A stretch of DNA of 64,000 nucleotides from Ralstonia insidiosa (GTDB lineage Bacteria; Pseudomonadota; Gammaproteobacteria; Burkholderiales; Burkholderiaceae): positions 310,001-374,000 of the forward strand of contig NZ_VZPV01000001.1 of NCBI RefSeq assembly GCF_008801405.1. The letters run 5' to 3'. This document shows positions 54,055-62,182 of this stretch, one piece after another (position 1 is the stretch's first letter; every line of letters starts with the position of its first letter). The notes under the pieces were generated by a model that was not told the origin of the DNA, did no database searches, and saw nothing but the letters and a program-made list of their open reading frames with translations. Made by a program: the position numbers and the translations under genes.

Positions 54055-54087
54055 TCGTCTCCTCCCGGCCAAGACGGGCCGCTCGAC
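54055..54087. repeat. CGGCCA motif copy 1
   Basis: GTCTCCTCCCGGCCAAGACG followed by GGCCGCTCGACG, 16 bp after the stop of the preceding island gene. See findings for the alignment of five copies. Confidence 0.5.
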
Positions 54088-54186
54088 GCTGTTGTCGCGA
54101 CTCGCTCTAACATTTGTGGAACCGCTGATTGGCCAGCGCCATCGTGATGTCAGAAGCGGGAAGAACTACTCTTAGAGGAGGTATCT

Positions 54187-54492
54187 GTGACCCGTTACGC
54201 TGGGAAGCCTTTTTTACGCCTGATTGAGTGCTACATCTTGGACAGAATCGGTCAACTCGATGGAACGCAACGGGCGGCGTTGGAAGGAATGACGCCAAAG
54301 CTCAGAGCCACATACAACAGAGACGGGACATGGCAAGACATCGTCGCCGCGCAAATGGAGTTCAATGATTCATTTGACTCACAGGTTCATGAGTCCTGGG
54401 ACGACTATCGCACTCACACTGGCTCGACTAGTTCGATGACAGACCCCGACCAGTTCGCAATGGCGCTCGCAGACCGCATCGTAGGCGACTAG
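54187..54492 (+). CDS. Hypothetical protein, GTG start
   Basis: A 101-residue orphan protein, cytoplasmic, acidic C-terminus (SSMTDPDQFAMALADRIVGD). GTG start at 54187 with a strong AGAGGAGG site 7 nt upstream. No family recognised. Between two CGGCCA motif copies. Confidence 0.68.
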   Translation: MTRYAGKPFLRLIECYILDRIGQLDGTQRAALEGMTPKLRATYNRDGTWQDIVAAQMEFNDSFDSQVHESWDDYRTHTGSTSSMTDPDQFAMALADRIVGD

Positions 54493-54514
54493 CGAAGCTA
54501 CCGTGTTGGGGTGA

Positions 54515-54543
54515 GTCTGCTCTCGGCCAAGCTCGGTCCAACG
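54515..54543. repeat. CGGCCA motif copy 2
   Basis: GTCTGCTCTCGGCCAAGCTC followed by GGTCCAACG, 22 bp after a stop codon. Confidence 0.5.
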
Positions 54544-54583
54544 TGCATCTCCGAAAAACCACCGGACGAGGAGTTCCTGCAGT

Positions 54584-55360
54584 ATGAGCAGCTATGGCGG
54601 TTTCATCTCCGAAATCATCCAGACGCCTCTCGTCGACGATGGAAAAGCAGTCGAACTGGAACTCGTAATTCGCCGGCCGTTTGCGTCTGGGCCGTATCCG
54701 ACACTGGTTTTCAACCATGGTTCTACCGGCTCGGGCGACAAGCCAGCGTTGTTTCGTCGCACGGTAGCGAGCGCTTCCGTTGCAAACTTCTTCAACGACC
54801 TAGGCTGGATGGTGGTATTTCCACAGCGGCGAGGGCGTGGAAAATCCGGTGGCACCTATGACGAAGGGTTCAAGCTCGATAGAAGTGGATACGCATGCGA
54901 GCCGGAGCTATCACTGCCAGGTGTGGACCGCGCCATCGAGGATTTGGACGCCGCAATGGACCACCTCCGAGCTCGGTCTGACGTTGACACGGGGCAGATG
55001 CTCATTGCAGGTGTCTCACGTGGAGGCGTCCTGGCGATTGCCTACGCTGGCGAGCGACCGAACGTATTCAAGGGTGCAATCAACTTCAATGGCGGCTGGC
55101 TTGGGCGCTTGTGTCCGACCCACACCGAAGTGAATCGAGCAACTTTCGTTCGCGGTGCACGTTTTGCAAAACCGACACTGTGGCTTCACGGCAGCTATGA
55201 CCAGTACTACCGCATCGGCCATTGTCGCGACAACTTTGCGGCCTTCCTCGCTGCTGGTGGTCAAGGTTCGTTCCACGCTCTCAAGGGTGGGCACGGGCTT
55301 GTCGCACAGCCGCGACTATGGGCTGACTTGGTAGCGAGCTACTTGGCAGCAGTCGCATGA
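54584..55360 (+). CDS. Alpha/beta hydrolase (dienelactone hydrolase/prolyl-oligopeptidase-like)
   Basis: A 258-residue cytoplasmic hydrolase. NHGSTGSG forms the oxyanion loop, the elbow is AGVSRGG with a nucleophilic Ser, the acid lies in HGSYDQYYR and the His in GGHGL. The region FPQRRGRGKSGGTYDEG is like S9/DLH members. Substrate unknown. Its stop overlaps a possible ATG of the next gene (ATGA at 55357). Confidence 0.8.
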   Translation: MSSYGGFISEIIQTPLVDDGKAVELELVIRRPFASGPYPTLVFNHGSTGSGDKPALFRRTVASASVANFFNDLGWMVVFPQRRGRGKSGGTYDEGFKLDRSGYACEPELSLPGVDRAIEDLDAAMDHLRARSDVDTGQMLIAGVSRGGVLAIAYAGERPNVFKGAINFNGGWLGRLCPTHTEVNRATFVRGARFAKPTLWLHGSYDQYYRIGHCRDNFAAFLAAGGQGSFHALKGGHGLVAQPRLWADLVASYLAAVA

Positions 55361-55380
55361 ACGCAACCCGACCAGCATGT

Positions 55381-55809
55381 ATGAGCAATTTTGAGATTTA
55401 CACTCCGACGACCGAAGAAGTGCGCTCGGGTGAGCTGGGGAACCGCCTGCGACAGTTCAACTATCAATTCGTCGGCGAATATGGGCAAGTGCAGCCCGTC
55501 TGGTCAAGCGCCCGAACTGATGACGGAAGGCTAGTTGGCGGCGTACGCGGCTTTGTGTTTCTCGACTGGCTTCGTATCGAACTGTTGTTTGTCGATGAGG
55601 GCGTGCGACGGACGGGCTTGGGCCGCCGGCTTCTTGAAGATGCCGAAGAGAAAGCCTGGAAACTCGGTGCAAAGCACGCCGTGCTGGAAACGTTCGAGTG
55701 GCAAGCGCGAGCGTTCTATGTCAAGCAAGGCTATGAAGAGTTTGCACGCCTCGAAAACTACGTTAAGGGCTTCTACCTCGCTCACATGAAGAAAGCGCTG
55801 AAGCCATGA
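55381..55809 (+). CDS. GNAT-family N-acetyltransferase
   Basis: A 142-residue acetyltransferase. Acetyl-CoA motif VRRTGLGRRLLEDAEEKAWK and the C-terminal FEWQARAFYVKQGYEEFARL. I take MSNFEIYTPTTEE at 55381; an ATG at 55357 overlapping the upstream stop would add eight residues and allow translational coupling. Substrate unknown. Confidence 0.82.
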   Translation: MSNFEIYTPTTEEVRSGELGNRLRQFNYQFVGEYGQVQPVWSSARTDDGRLVGGVRGFVFLDWLRIELLFVDEGVRRTGLGRRLLEDAEEKAWKLGAKHAVLETFEWQARAFYVKQGYEEFARLENYVKGFYLAHMKKALKP

Positions 55810-55867
55810 CCGCCCCCGTTCTGACATGGTGAAAGACGAGCTTTACGGTTCCATTGGAGGCAGTCTG

Positions 55868-56404
55868 ATGACTATGAGAAGCGTTCGCCTAGCGACTCCA
55901 GATGATGTGCCAGTACTTACGCAGATTCGGAACGATGCGCACGCAAAGAAGGTGGCGTACGGAGACTATGCATGGGGCAAGGAGGGAGACGGATTTTCCG
56001 AGGGTTGGGTACAAAACAGTCTTTCCCGAAGAGACGTGTACGTTGTCGAACAAGACCGCCTACTCGTGGCGACGTTTTCTCTCGATTGGAGCGATGAGGC
56101 GTACTGGGGGGCGCAAGAGCCAGTGGCGGGTTATGTGCATGGCCTTTCTGTGAGAAAGGGCTTCAATGGTCTTGGCCTTGGGCGCTTCGTGATTGATTGG
56201 TGCGTCTCTCAGGTAATCGCTCGGAACAGGCGTTTCGTAAGACTTGGCTGCGATGCAAGGAACATCAAGCTGTGCGCCTACTATGAATCGCTGGGTTTTC
56301 GTCGAGTCGGAGCCGGACTCAAAGCCCAGCACAACGACTATATCGATTCACTGTACGAGAAACCGGCCGGCTCACTTTCGGCCGGGGTCGTAGAGGGGCA
56401 ATAG
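55868..56404 (+). CDS. GNAT-family N-acetyltransferase
   Basis: A 178-residue acetyltransferase, second of two in a row but not close in sequence to the first. Acetyl-CoA site LSVRKGFNGLGLGRFVIDWC, then LGCDARNIKLCAYYESLGFR. GGAGG lies 9 nt before the ATG at 55868. The last codons overlap a CGGCC-containing stretch resembling the island motif. Substrate unknown. Confidence 0.82.
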   Translation: MTMRSVRLATPDDVPVLTQIRNDAHAKKVAYGDYAWGKEGDGFSEGWVQNSLSRRDVYVVEQDRLLVATFSLDWSDEAYWGAQEPVAGYVHGLSVRKGFNGLGLGRFVIDWCVSQVIARNRRFVRLGCDARNIKLCAYYESLGFRRVGAGLKAQHNDYIDSLYEKPAGSLSAGVVEGQ

Positions 56405-56459
56405 CAGCCCGGTTGTACGCTTCTGGCCTCAGTTTTCCTGCCTAACAAAGGAGCACGCA

Positions 56460-56867
56460 ATGGACGCAAGAGAGACCTCGGAAAGACCGCAAACGGTTCG
56501 GGCAGCTGTGAACATGTTATGGGCATCCATCGGCTTTGGTTTGGCGAAAGCGCTACTCGACTTTAGCCATTTGTTCGCCCCGGCCACCCTGAAGACGTTC
56601 ATAGCGACTGCTGTTCTGACCGTGGTCATCATGGCATGGCTTATTTTGAAGACTTCATCCGGCGCAAATTGGGCTCGCCTCACACTGCTGGTCCTTTTTG
56701 CTGTGGGGGCACTCCTGACGCCAGCAACACTAGCCCGGGAATTTTCTAGGAGCTCCTTGGTGGGCGCGTTGACAGTTGTGCAGTTCGGATTGCAATTCTG
56801 TGCGCTTGCTCTACTGTTCGTAAAACCTAGCCGTGGATGGTTCAGTAAGGTCAATCACATTCGCTAG
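56460..56867 (+). CDS. Small membrane protein with four predicted helices
   Basis: A 135-residue inner-membrane protein; hydrophobic stretches are AVNMLWASIGFGLAKALL, TFIATAVLTVVIMAWLIL, LTLLVLFAVGALLTPATL and VVQFGLQFCALALLFV. RBS AAAGGAGCACGCA before the ATG. No function assignable. Confidence 0.72.
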   Translation: MDARETSERPQTVRAAVNMLWASIGFGLAKALLDFSHLFAPATLKTFIATAVLTVVIMAWLILKTSSGANWARLTLLVLFAVGALLTPATLAREFSRSSLVGALTVVQFGLQFCALALLFVKPSRGWFSKVNHIR

Positions 56868-56973
56868 AACGAAGAAGCAAGAGTCTCCTCAAGAGGAAGC
56901 CCAAGCGAATACCGCAGTCAGCGCGTGGCAGGCGGCGCAAGTGCGAGGTTCAAGCGCCTGAGGCATCAGTCAC

Positions 56974-57486
56974 ATGACCAAATTTCGATTCCAGTGCGCC
57001 CAATGCGATGAATGGCACGAGAGTGAGCCCAGCATCGGTTTCGAGTTGCCGGACTATCTTCTCGGCATTCCTGAAGCTGAGCGAGATGCACGGGCATGGT
57101 GGTCCGAAGACCTTTGCGTCATCGACAACCAATACTTTTTCGTACGAGCCTGCATGGAGGTCCCTATCGCTGGTGCGCCGGAGCCGTTTCTCTGGGGTAT
57201 CTGGGTGTCACTGAGCGAGCGTAGCTTTGCCGACTACACCGCAGGCTTGAAGTCTGGGCAATTTGACGGACCGTACTTTAGCTGGCTCGGGAACATACTT
57301 CCCGGCTATCCATCTCCAGTCGGCCTGAAGGCGCAGACCTTTCCACAGCCGGGAAACGACAGGCCGCTGGTCCGGCTCGAAGTTTCCGACCATGAGCTAT
57401 CGCAGGATTTCCACAACGGGATGGCAGCGGAACGGGCACAGGCAATTTTCGAGATGATGCTGCATCGCCAGGGCTCACCTCACTGA
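56974..57486 (+). CDS. DUF2199 family protein
   Basis: A 170-residue protein of a widespread small family. The N-terminal zinc-ribbon-like pair FQCAQCDEWH and the segment FFVRACMEVPIAGAPEPFLW, then GIWVSLSERSF are its signature. Found scattered in soil bacteria, often as an orphan. Function unknown. Confidence 0.82.
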   Translation: MTKFRFQCAQCDEWHESEPSIGFELPDYLLGIPEAERDARAWWSEDLCVIDNQYFFVRACMEVPIAGAPEPFLWGIWVSLSERSFADYTAGLKSGQFDGPYFSWLGNILPGYPSPVGLKAQTFPQPGNDRPLVRLEVSDHELSQDFHNGMAAERAQAIFEMMLHRQGSPH

Positions 57487-57518
57487 ATCTAGCGATTCAC
57501 CACTGACTTCCTCTGATT

Positions 57519-57995
57519 GTGCGATACACGTATCAGACTATCTCGATGACACTCGACGAGGTCTCGTCGTTGCGCCACGAGTCATCTCGCCAAGGCGTGT
57601 TCACAGAATTCGACTTTGCGGCGGGAGATATTCGGCAACGTTGGGTCAAGATTCCTGGGCACCAGGATATACAGCCGGGGATGCGCATTACCGTTGTCTT
57701 GGGCGAGCCGGGAAACTGGCAGACGTTGCAAGCTTGGCGATTCGATGACCGAAACAAAGTCGTGGTGTCAATCTCGCCAGTAGCCGATCTGATTTATCTG
57801 TGCCTGCTGTGCTTGGCTACCCTAGTGCTTCTATGGCTGCTCTTGGTGGAGCGAAATGAGCTCCAGATACCGGTCGCCGCGTTGGCGTTCGGAACGTTTG
57901 TTGTAGCCTCCGGTGCCGGTGGCATGTATTTCGAGTTGCAGAACAGTCGAGCTGTGATGAAATTATTGGCAAGTTCGCCCCGGCAGCGGCCGTGA
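57519..57995 (+). CDS. Hypothetical membrane protein, probable GTG start
   Basis: A 158-residue protein: soluble N-terminal half with beta strands, then two membrane segments, LIYLCLLCLATLVLLWLLLV and VAALAFGTFVVASGAGGMYF. GTG at 57519; an internal ATG at 57546 is possible. No recognised domain. Confidence 0.62.
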   Translation: MRYTYQTISMTLDEVSSLRHESSRQGVFTEFDFAAGDIRQRWVKIPGHQDIQPGMRITVVLGEPGNWQTLQAWRFDDRNKVVVSISPVADLIYLCLLCLATLVLLWLLLVERNELQIPVAALAFGTFVVASGAGGMYFELQNSRAVMKLLASSPRQRP

Positions 57996-58047
57996 TGCTC
58001 GCGAGACTCTGCGCATGGCAGTCGTCGTCGACCTCTCGGCGCACGAG

Positions 58048-58076
58048 CGGCGGCTTTCGGCCACGACCAGACATTC
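58048..58076. repeat. CGGCCA motif copy 3
   Basis: GGCGGCTTTCGGCCACGACC followed by AGACATTC, just upstream of the next small gene. Confidence 0.5.
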
Positions 58077-58091
58077 ATCAACCTTTGCCGG

Positions 58092-58442
58092 ATGCAAATG
58101 CCAAACGACCTTAAGCACATCGAACCGGGTGGGAATTACCAGCAAGCGATTGCGGCGTTCAGGTCTTCGGTCCTTTCCACATCGTCGTGCCGGCTTGTGC
58201 ACTACGCGGGAGTCGACAAGCCGAACGCCAAGGACGTTGATGCCAGAGAGGTTGAGTCCGAGATTGCCGCCTGCGTCGCCGAAGGCTTCTACGTCGACTG
58301 CTTGTGCGAAGGCGGTCGACTGTTCATCTTGGTACAAGAGCCCGGCTGCCCGATTCCGTCTTGGGAACAGGTCAAGGCTGAAGATGCCATCGTGGACGTT
58401 GACTCGCTTTTGGAGACGGCCCGCCAGCGAGGCGAGCTTTGA
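58092..58442 (+). CDS. Hypothetical protein
   Basis: A 116-residue orphan protein (start MQMPNDLKHIEP; ATG at 58092 or 58098). Contains GFYVDCLCEGGRLFILVQEP. No family recognised. A motif copy begins right at its stop. Confidence 0.58.
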   Translation: MQMPNDLKHIEPGGNYQQAIAAFRSSVLSTSSCRLVHYAGVDKPNAKDVDAREVESEIAACVAEGFYVDCLCEGGRLFILVQEPGCPIPSWEQVKAEDAIVDVDSLLETARQRGEL

Positions 58443-58470
58443 CCGAGTTCGGCCAAAAATGGTCGCCTGA
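58443..58470. repeat. CGGCCA motif copy 4
   Basis: CCGAGTTCGGCCAAAAATGG followed by TCGCCTGA, directly after a stop codon. Confidence 0.5.
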
Positions 58471-58523
58471 AGATGCCCAAGAAGCGCCTGCCGCCCCCAA
58501 AGTAGTCTTCCAGAGGATTTCGT

Positions 58524-58763
58524 ATGCCAGTTGAAAAAGGTTCTACGTTCGATGCTCGAGATGTCTTTATCGACTATCCCTTTGAGGAGGTGATGTTTCG
58601 ATGGGACCATCAAGCAAGGAAGATTTACGTTTGCTTCTATGGGGACGGCGAATCCCCTGAACCTGTGCCGCATGACAATAGACTCTTTAACGATGCGCTT
58701 CTATACGGAGACGAAATCGACCGCCTGCAATACGAGTTGATAGAGCGAGCGGGGGCGCAGTAG
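58524..58763 (+). CDS. Hypothetical protein
   Basis: A 79-residue acidic protein (FDARDVFIDYPFEEVMFRWD near the start). RBS AGAGGA before the ATG. No family recognised. Confidence 0.62.
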   Translation: MPVEKGSTFDARDVFIDYPFEEVMFRWDHQARKIYVCFYGDGESPEPVPHDNRLFNDALLYGDEIDRLQYELIERAGAQ

Positions 58764-58782
58764 ACAGTGGGCTTAGGCCTAT

Positions 58783-58810
58783 GACCACTTCCGGCCAAGA
58801 ACAGACGTTC
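58783..58810. repeat. CGGCCA motif copy 5
   Basis: GACCACTTCCGGCCAAGAAC followed by AGACGTTC, 20 bp after a stop codon. Confidence 0.5.
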
Positions 58811-58959
58811 ACGTATCCACAGACCTCGTCACCGTTATCGACTGAATATCGACCCCAGCCGGAACATGGCAATCCGTTCCGAGTACGGCGTTTTCACGGT
58901 CACACAACACACCGCTGTACCGCTCAACCAGACACCCGCACGGCGGGAGGGCCACCTGC

Positions 58960-59526
58960 TTAGGCGACGATGGTCACCCGGGGCCAACGTTCCGTGTACC
59001 GTTTCTGCGCGATGCGCTCCCGATATGTTTCGATGCTCACACGGGCGGGGTTTCGGCGGATGACCATGCCAAAAAGATCATCAAGGCCGTGAGGCGCAAT
59101 GACGGTGATCGAGTCGTCTGCATTGAGCGTGAGCCCTACCGACGTGGCGTACTCGGGCCATGAGCCCACCGCATCTTCAAGCGACACAAGAGGCCGTACG
59201 GCGTATCCGAAGGTGGCCTGAAACCAAGTATGTACGGCCGCCTGGTTGGCCACCTCCCACTGCACGCATGGGTGTGTCGCAACGAGCTGACGTTGAATGT
59301 CGCGCTCTCGCTCGGGCGAAAGATCGCTCTCATCAAAGTACGCTAAATCGAGGTCCGCCAGAGCCGAGGGCGAACTGAACGCGTGGAGCGCGTCCCAGAC
59401 AAGGTTGCGAACGGCGCCTGCCCCGATGCACCATGAATCGAGTTGTAGATTGCGGGCAGCGACAAGCGCGGAAGAAAACCACGGTGACTGCTGCGCAATA
59501 GTCACCAGGCGTGCTTCAAGACGCAT
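58960..59526 (-). CDS. Nucleotidyltransferase family protein
   Basis: A 188-residue protein of the PF06042-like (DUF925) nucleotidyltransferase group: DSWCIGAGAVRNLVWDALHA and DLDLAYFDESDLSPERE give a DxD-type site. ATG at 59526; a TTG further upstream is unlikely. G+C and gene orientation return to core-like character here. Target unknown. Confidence 0.82.
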   Translation of the reverse strand: MRLEARLVTIAQQSPWFSSALVAARNLQLDSWCIGAGAVRNLVWDALHAFSSPSALADLDLAYFDESDLSPERERDIQRQLVATHPCVQWEVANQAAVHTWFQATFGYAVRPLVSLEDAVGSWPEYATSVGLTLNADDSITVIAPHGLDDLFGMVIRRNPARVSIETYRERIAQKRYTERWPRVTIVA

Positions 59527-59615
59527 TGGGGCGACCTGAATGGGTTGCTGGCCTGACAATCAAACGTACGCGTTGCTTGCGGTGCACGTAAAACATGGCG
59601 CGCCCGCAAGCCACC

Positions 59616-60962
59616 TCACGCACCAACAACCTTGTTCTTCCCCGTACGCTTGGCCTCGTACATGGCGCGATCGGCCCGCTGGATTGCGTCCATGGGCGCT
59701 TCATCCTTGCCGAGTTCTGCCACACCTGCAGAAAACGTAACGAAGAGCCGCGTATTGCCGGCAACAAAGAAGCGCTGCGTCAGCGCGCGCTGAAGCCGCA
59801 CGATGGCTTGCACGCCGTCTTCCAGGCACGTGTCGGGCATCAGGATGACGAACTCCTCGCCGCCAAAGCGTGCGAGCGTGTCTTGGGGGCGCATCGCTTC
59901 ACGCGCGACCTGGGCTAGGTGCGACAGGGCATCGTCGCCAAAGCTATGCCCATGCGCATCGTTGATCGACTTGAAGTTGTCGATGTCGATGAAGGCGATG
60001 GACAGCGCGGATTTCAAATGCGCGGCGCGGGCAACCTCGCGCGCCAGCGCTTCTTCCAGGCCCTTGCGGTTGAGCGCGCCGGTCAGCAAGTCATGGCGCG
60101 CAGAGGCCGATGCCAGGTCGAGCGCCTGATGCAGCCGCGCCACTTCCGCCGCGGCTTCTTCGGCCCGCTTCTTCATCGCCGACAGTTCTTCGTGATGGCG
60201 TGCAGAGACCAACGACATCCAACGCGTGGCCGCCAGCGCGTCTTGGATCACGGGCGCAATGTCGGAGATCGTGCGGGCCGATTCGATCTTCTTGATGCAC
60301 GCCTCCATGTGGCGGTGGTGCTCGCCCGAGCTTTCCGCCGCCGAGGACAGCCGCTCCAGGAAAGACGCCAGCAGCCACTTCATCTCTTCCTGGGCTTCGA
60401 GCGACTTCGCCTTCAGCGCGCCCTGCTTCTGGATCACCTCTTTGAGGCGCCGCCGCACGTCTTCCAGCCGGCGCAGGCTCACAGGCGCCTCGCTGGCCTT
60501 CATCAAGGCCTCGATCTGCCCGCGCAGCCAGTGGTCATCGAGCGATAGCTCGCCAATGTTCTCAAACACGAGCTGCAGCAGATTCAGCAACGACTTGCGG
60601 ATCTCGTTCTGATCTGCCGCCGCCAGCGACAGCCGCTGGTTGAACGTCGCTAGCTTGGTGTTCAGGCTGCCAAGGGTTTCCGACTCTGAGCGGCAGGCCT
60701 TGATCAGCACCCGCGCCGAGGGGCCGATCGAGGTGTTGTCATCGCCCAGCGCCGGCAAACAGTACTCAACCGTGCGTGCGAGCTGTTCGCACAACTCCCG
60801 CACCAGCGCCATCCGCTCCGCTTCGTGGGGGTGGAGGCTGGGCTTGCTGCCGGCAATTTCGTGGTAAATCGAGGCAAAGTTGTCTGGCGTGGGAAGCAAC
60901 CTGCGTGAGGCCAGCAGCTTGAGGGCGTGCCGAGCGGTCTCCGAGGGATTTTTTTCTGTCAT
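59616..60962 (-). CDS. Diguanylate cyclase (GGDEF protein)
   Basis: A 448-residue enzyme making cyclic di-GMP. The C-terminal GGDEF domain has an intact active site, GGEEF at 367-371, and an inhibitory I-site RPQD at 358-361. The N-terminal ~270 residues are helical, with long coiled-coil parts and no membrane segment, so a cytoplasmic input. ATG at 60962 (MTEKNPSETA). Confidence 0.92.
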   Translation of the reverse strand: MTEKNPSETARHALKLLASRRLLPTPDNFASIYHEIAGSKPSLHPHEAERMALVRELCEQLARTVEYCLPALGDDNTSIGPSARVLIKACRSESETLGSLNTKLATFNQRLSLAAADQNEIRKSLLNLLQLVFENIGELSLDDHWLRGQIEALMKASEAPVSLRRLEDVRRRLKEVIQKQGALKAKSLEAQEEMKWLLASFLERLSSAAESSGEHHRHMEACIKKIESARTISDIAPVIQDALAATRWMSLVSARHHEELSAMKKRAEEAAAEVARLHQALDLASASARHDLLTGALNRKGLEEALAREVARAAHLKSALSIAFIDIDNFKSINDAHGHSFGDDALSHLAQVAREAMRPQDTLARFGGEEFVILMPDTCLEDGVQAIVRLQRALTQRFFVAGNTRLFVTFSAGVAELGKDEAPMDAIQRADRAMYEAKRTGKNKVVGA

Positions 60963-61203
60963 GCCTAAGCTGCAGGTTTGCGGGGCGGGATTCGAGGGAG
61001 ATTGTCCATGGTTCTGGCTGCGCCGCACAGTCGTTCAAAAGTTTGTGTGTGTGTTTTGCTGCATGGGTGCGTTCTGTCCCTGAATTTCAGGCTGCACGGT
61101 TTGCTGCGCGATAATGCGCGCCTTATGCCTGCGGGATACAGCGCTGCACACATATCAGGTGCATCAGCAAACTCTGATTTGTCCCGCAAACCATTGCTTC
61201 AGT

Positions 61204-61440
61204 TGAAAGCGGCCTCGTAGACTCCGGGTGCCGCTTTCGTGCCATGAGAGAAAGCGGCCGAGGATTGGAACCCTCGGTAACACCCGGCAAGGATCGAGCA
61301 TAGATCCTTGTCGTCAATCTCCCGTGGCCGCTCCCCCTTTATGGGCGAGCCTGGCAGGGACGGCCTCGCGCCGATCGAGTGGTGTTACTCGGGTTCCAAC
61401 CTTGTCAGTGCTCGCCCACCCTCCCCCCGGGTGGCGAGTT
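61204..61440 (+). ncRNA. Structured leader / C4-antisense-like RNA region
   Basis: Three overlapping copies of one 9-bp pairing: GAAAGCGGC (61204-61212), GCCGCTTTC (61230-61238) and GAAAGCGGC (61250-61258), so two hairpins are mutually exclusive. Then GGATTGGAACCC/GGTAACACC (61262-61284) pairs with GGTGTTACTCGGGTTCCAACC (61381-61401); AAGGATC-GATCCTT and GCGAGCC-GGCCTCGC hairpins lie inside. It ends with a stem in CTCGCCCACC...GGTGGCGAG just before a small ORF. Complementarity between leader and the sequence ahead of the RBS resembles phage C4 antisense RNA. Confidence 0.5.
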
Positions 61441-61465
61441 TCCTCAATTCGACGGAGACATCGCC

Positions 61466-61714
61466 ATGACAGACCCCCAAGCCGTTCCCGATATTCGCCG
61501 CTATCAAGCGCATGCTGAGTTGTTCGACAAGCTTTCAAAGCTGCGGGCGTTTTTGAGCATGCTGCACGCCAGTGGCTTTGAGCATTTCCGCGCGATGGAT
61601 GAGACGCGGCAGGCGGAATACCTGTGGACGTGTTTGGATTATGCGGAGGGGGCGTATACGGCGCTGACGGTTTGGGATGGGATGGATGTGGTGAATCAGG
61701 AGGACCTTCACTAG
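61466..61714 (+). CDS. Small hypothetical protein downstream of the structured RNA
   Basis: An 82-residue cytoplasmic protein: YQAHAELFDKLSKLRAFLSM, then FRAMDETRQAEYLWTCLDYA. Similar small proteins follow C4-like RNAs in proteobacterial genomes by pattern. RBS GGAGACATCGCC before the ATG. Its 3' end recurs at 62966-63033. Function unknown. Confidence 0.72.
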   Translation: MTDPQAVPDIRRYQAHAELFDKLSKLRAFLSMLHASGFEHFRAMDETRQAEYLWTCLDYAEGAYTALTVWDGMDVVNQEDLH

Positions 61715-61813
61715 GGTGCTGAGCTTCCATCGACGGGTATCCGGATTGCGGTGTGTTTGCCTACATCGAAATCCGGCTTTAAGGTGCCGTGTTAACAGAG
61801 CAAGGAGGCAACC

Positions 61814-62080
61814 ATGAGCAATTACAGAAAACTCGCGGCAATGGTTGTCGTTGCCTCCTTCACGGCGGCAGCGCTGGCGATGTCTCCGACACCTGTGCCG
61901 TGGGGTTACCCCGCGCTGGACGCGCTTTGCCTCCTACAGGAAGCCGCGGCTGTTGACGGTGTTTCGGGTGCCTACCCGATCGGGGCGACCGCCGAAACGA
62001 AGTTCGGCAAGTGGACCTGCACGAAGGTTGTGGTGAGCCAGTCTCCCGTGAAAACTGGCGGTGTTTGGGTGCAGAAGTAG
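61814..62080 (+). CDS. Small exported hypothetical protein
   Basis: An 88-residue protein with a signal peptide (KLAAMVVVASFTAAALAM) and two cysteines (DALCLL, WTCTKV) that may form a disulphide. Strong RBS AAGGAGGCAACC before the ATG. No family recognised. Confidence 0.7.
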   Translation: MSNYRKLAAMVVVASFTAAALAMSPTPVPWGYPALDALCLLQEAAAVDGVSGAYPIGATAETKFGKWTCTKVVVSQSPVKTGGVWVQK

Positions 62081-62182
62081 CAAGGAGGGCGTGTGGGTCA
62101 TCCACAGCTCAATCCGAATAACCTCATCGACGAGTCACAACCGTATCCACCTGCCCGTAAACTCTCGTACTGGAGATCGTAA

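Noticed and set aside
53476..58763. Integron gene-cassette array with attC sites
   Set aside because: I found no paired RYYYAAC/GTTRRRY core sites around the genes and no integrase gene; the shared motif is of a different type. GCCTAAC at about 56441 is an isolated match.
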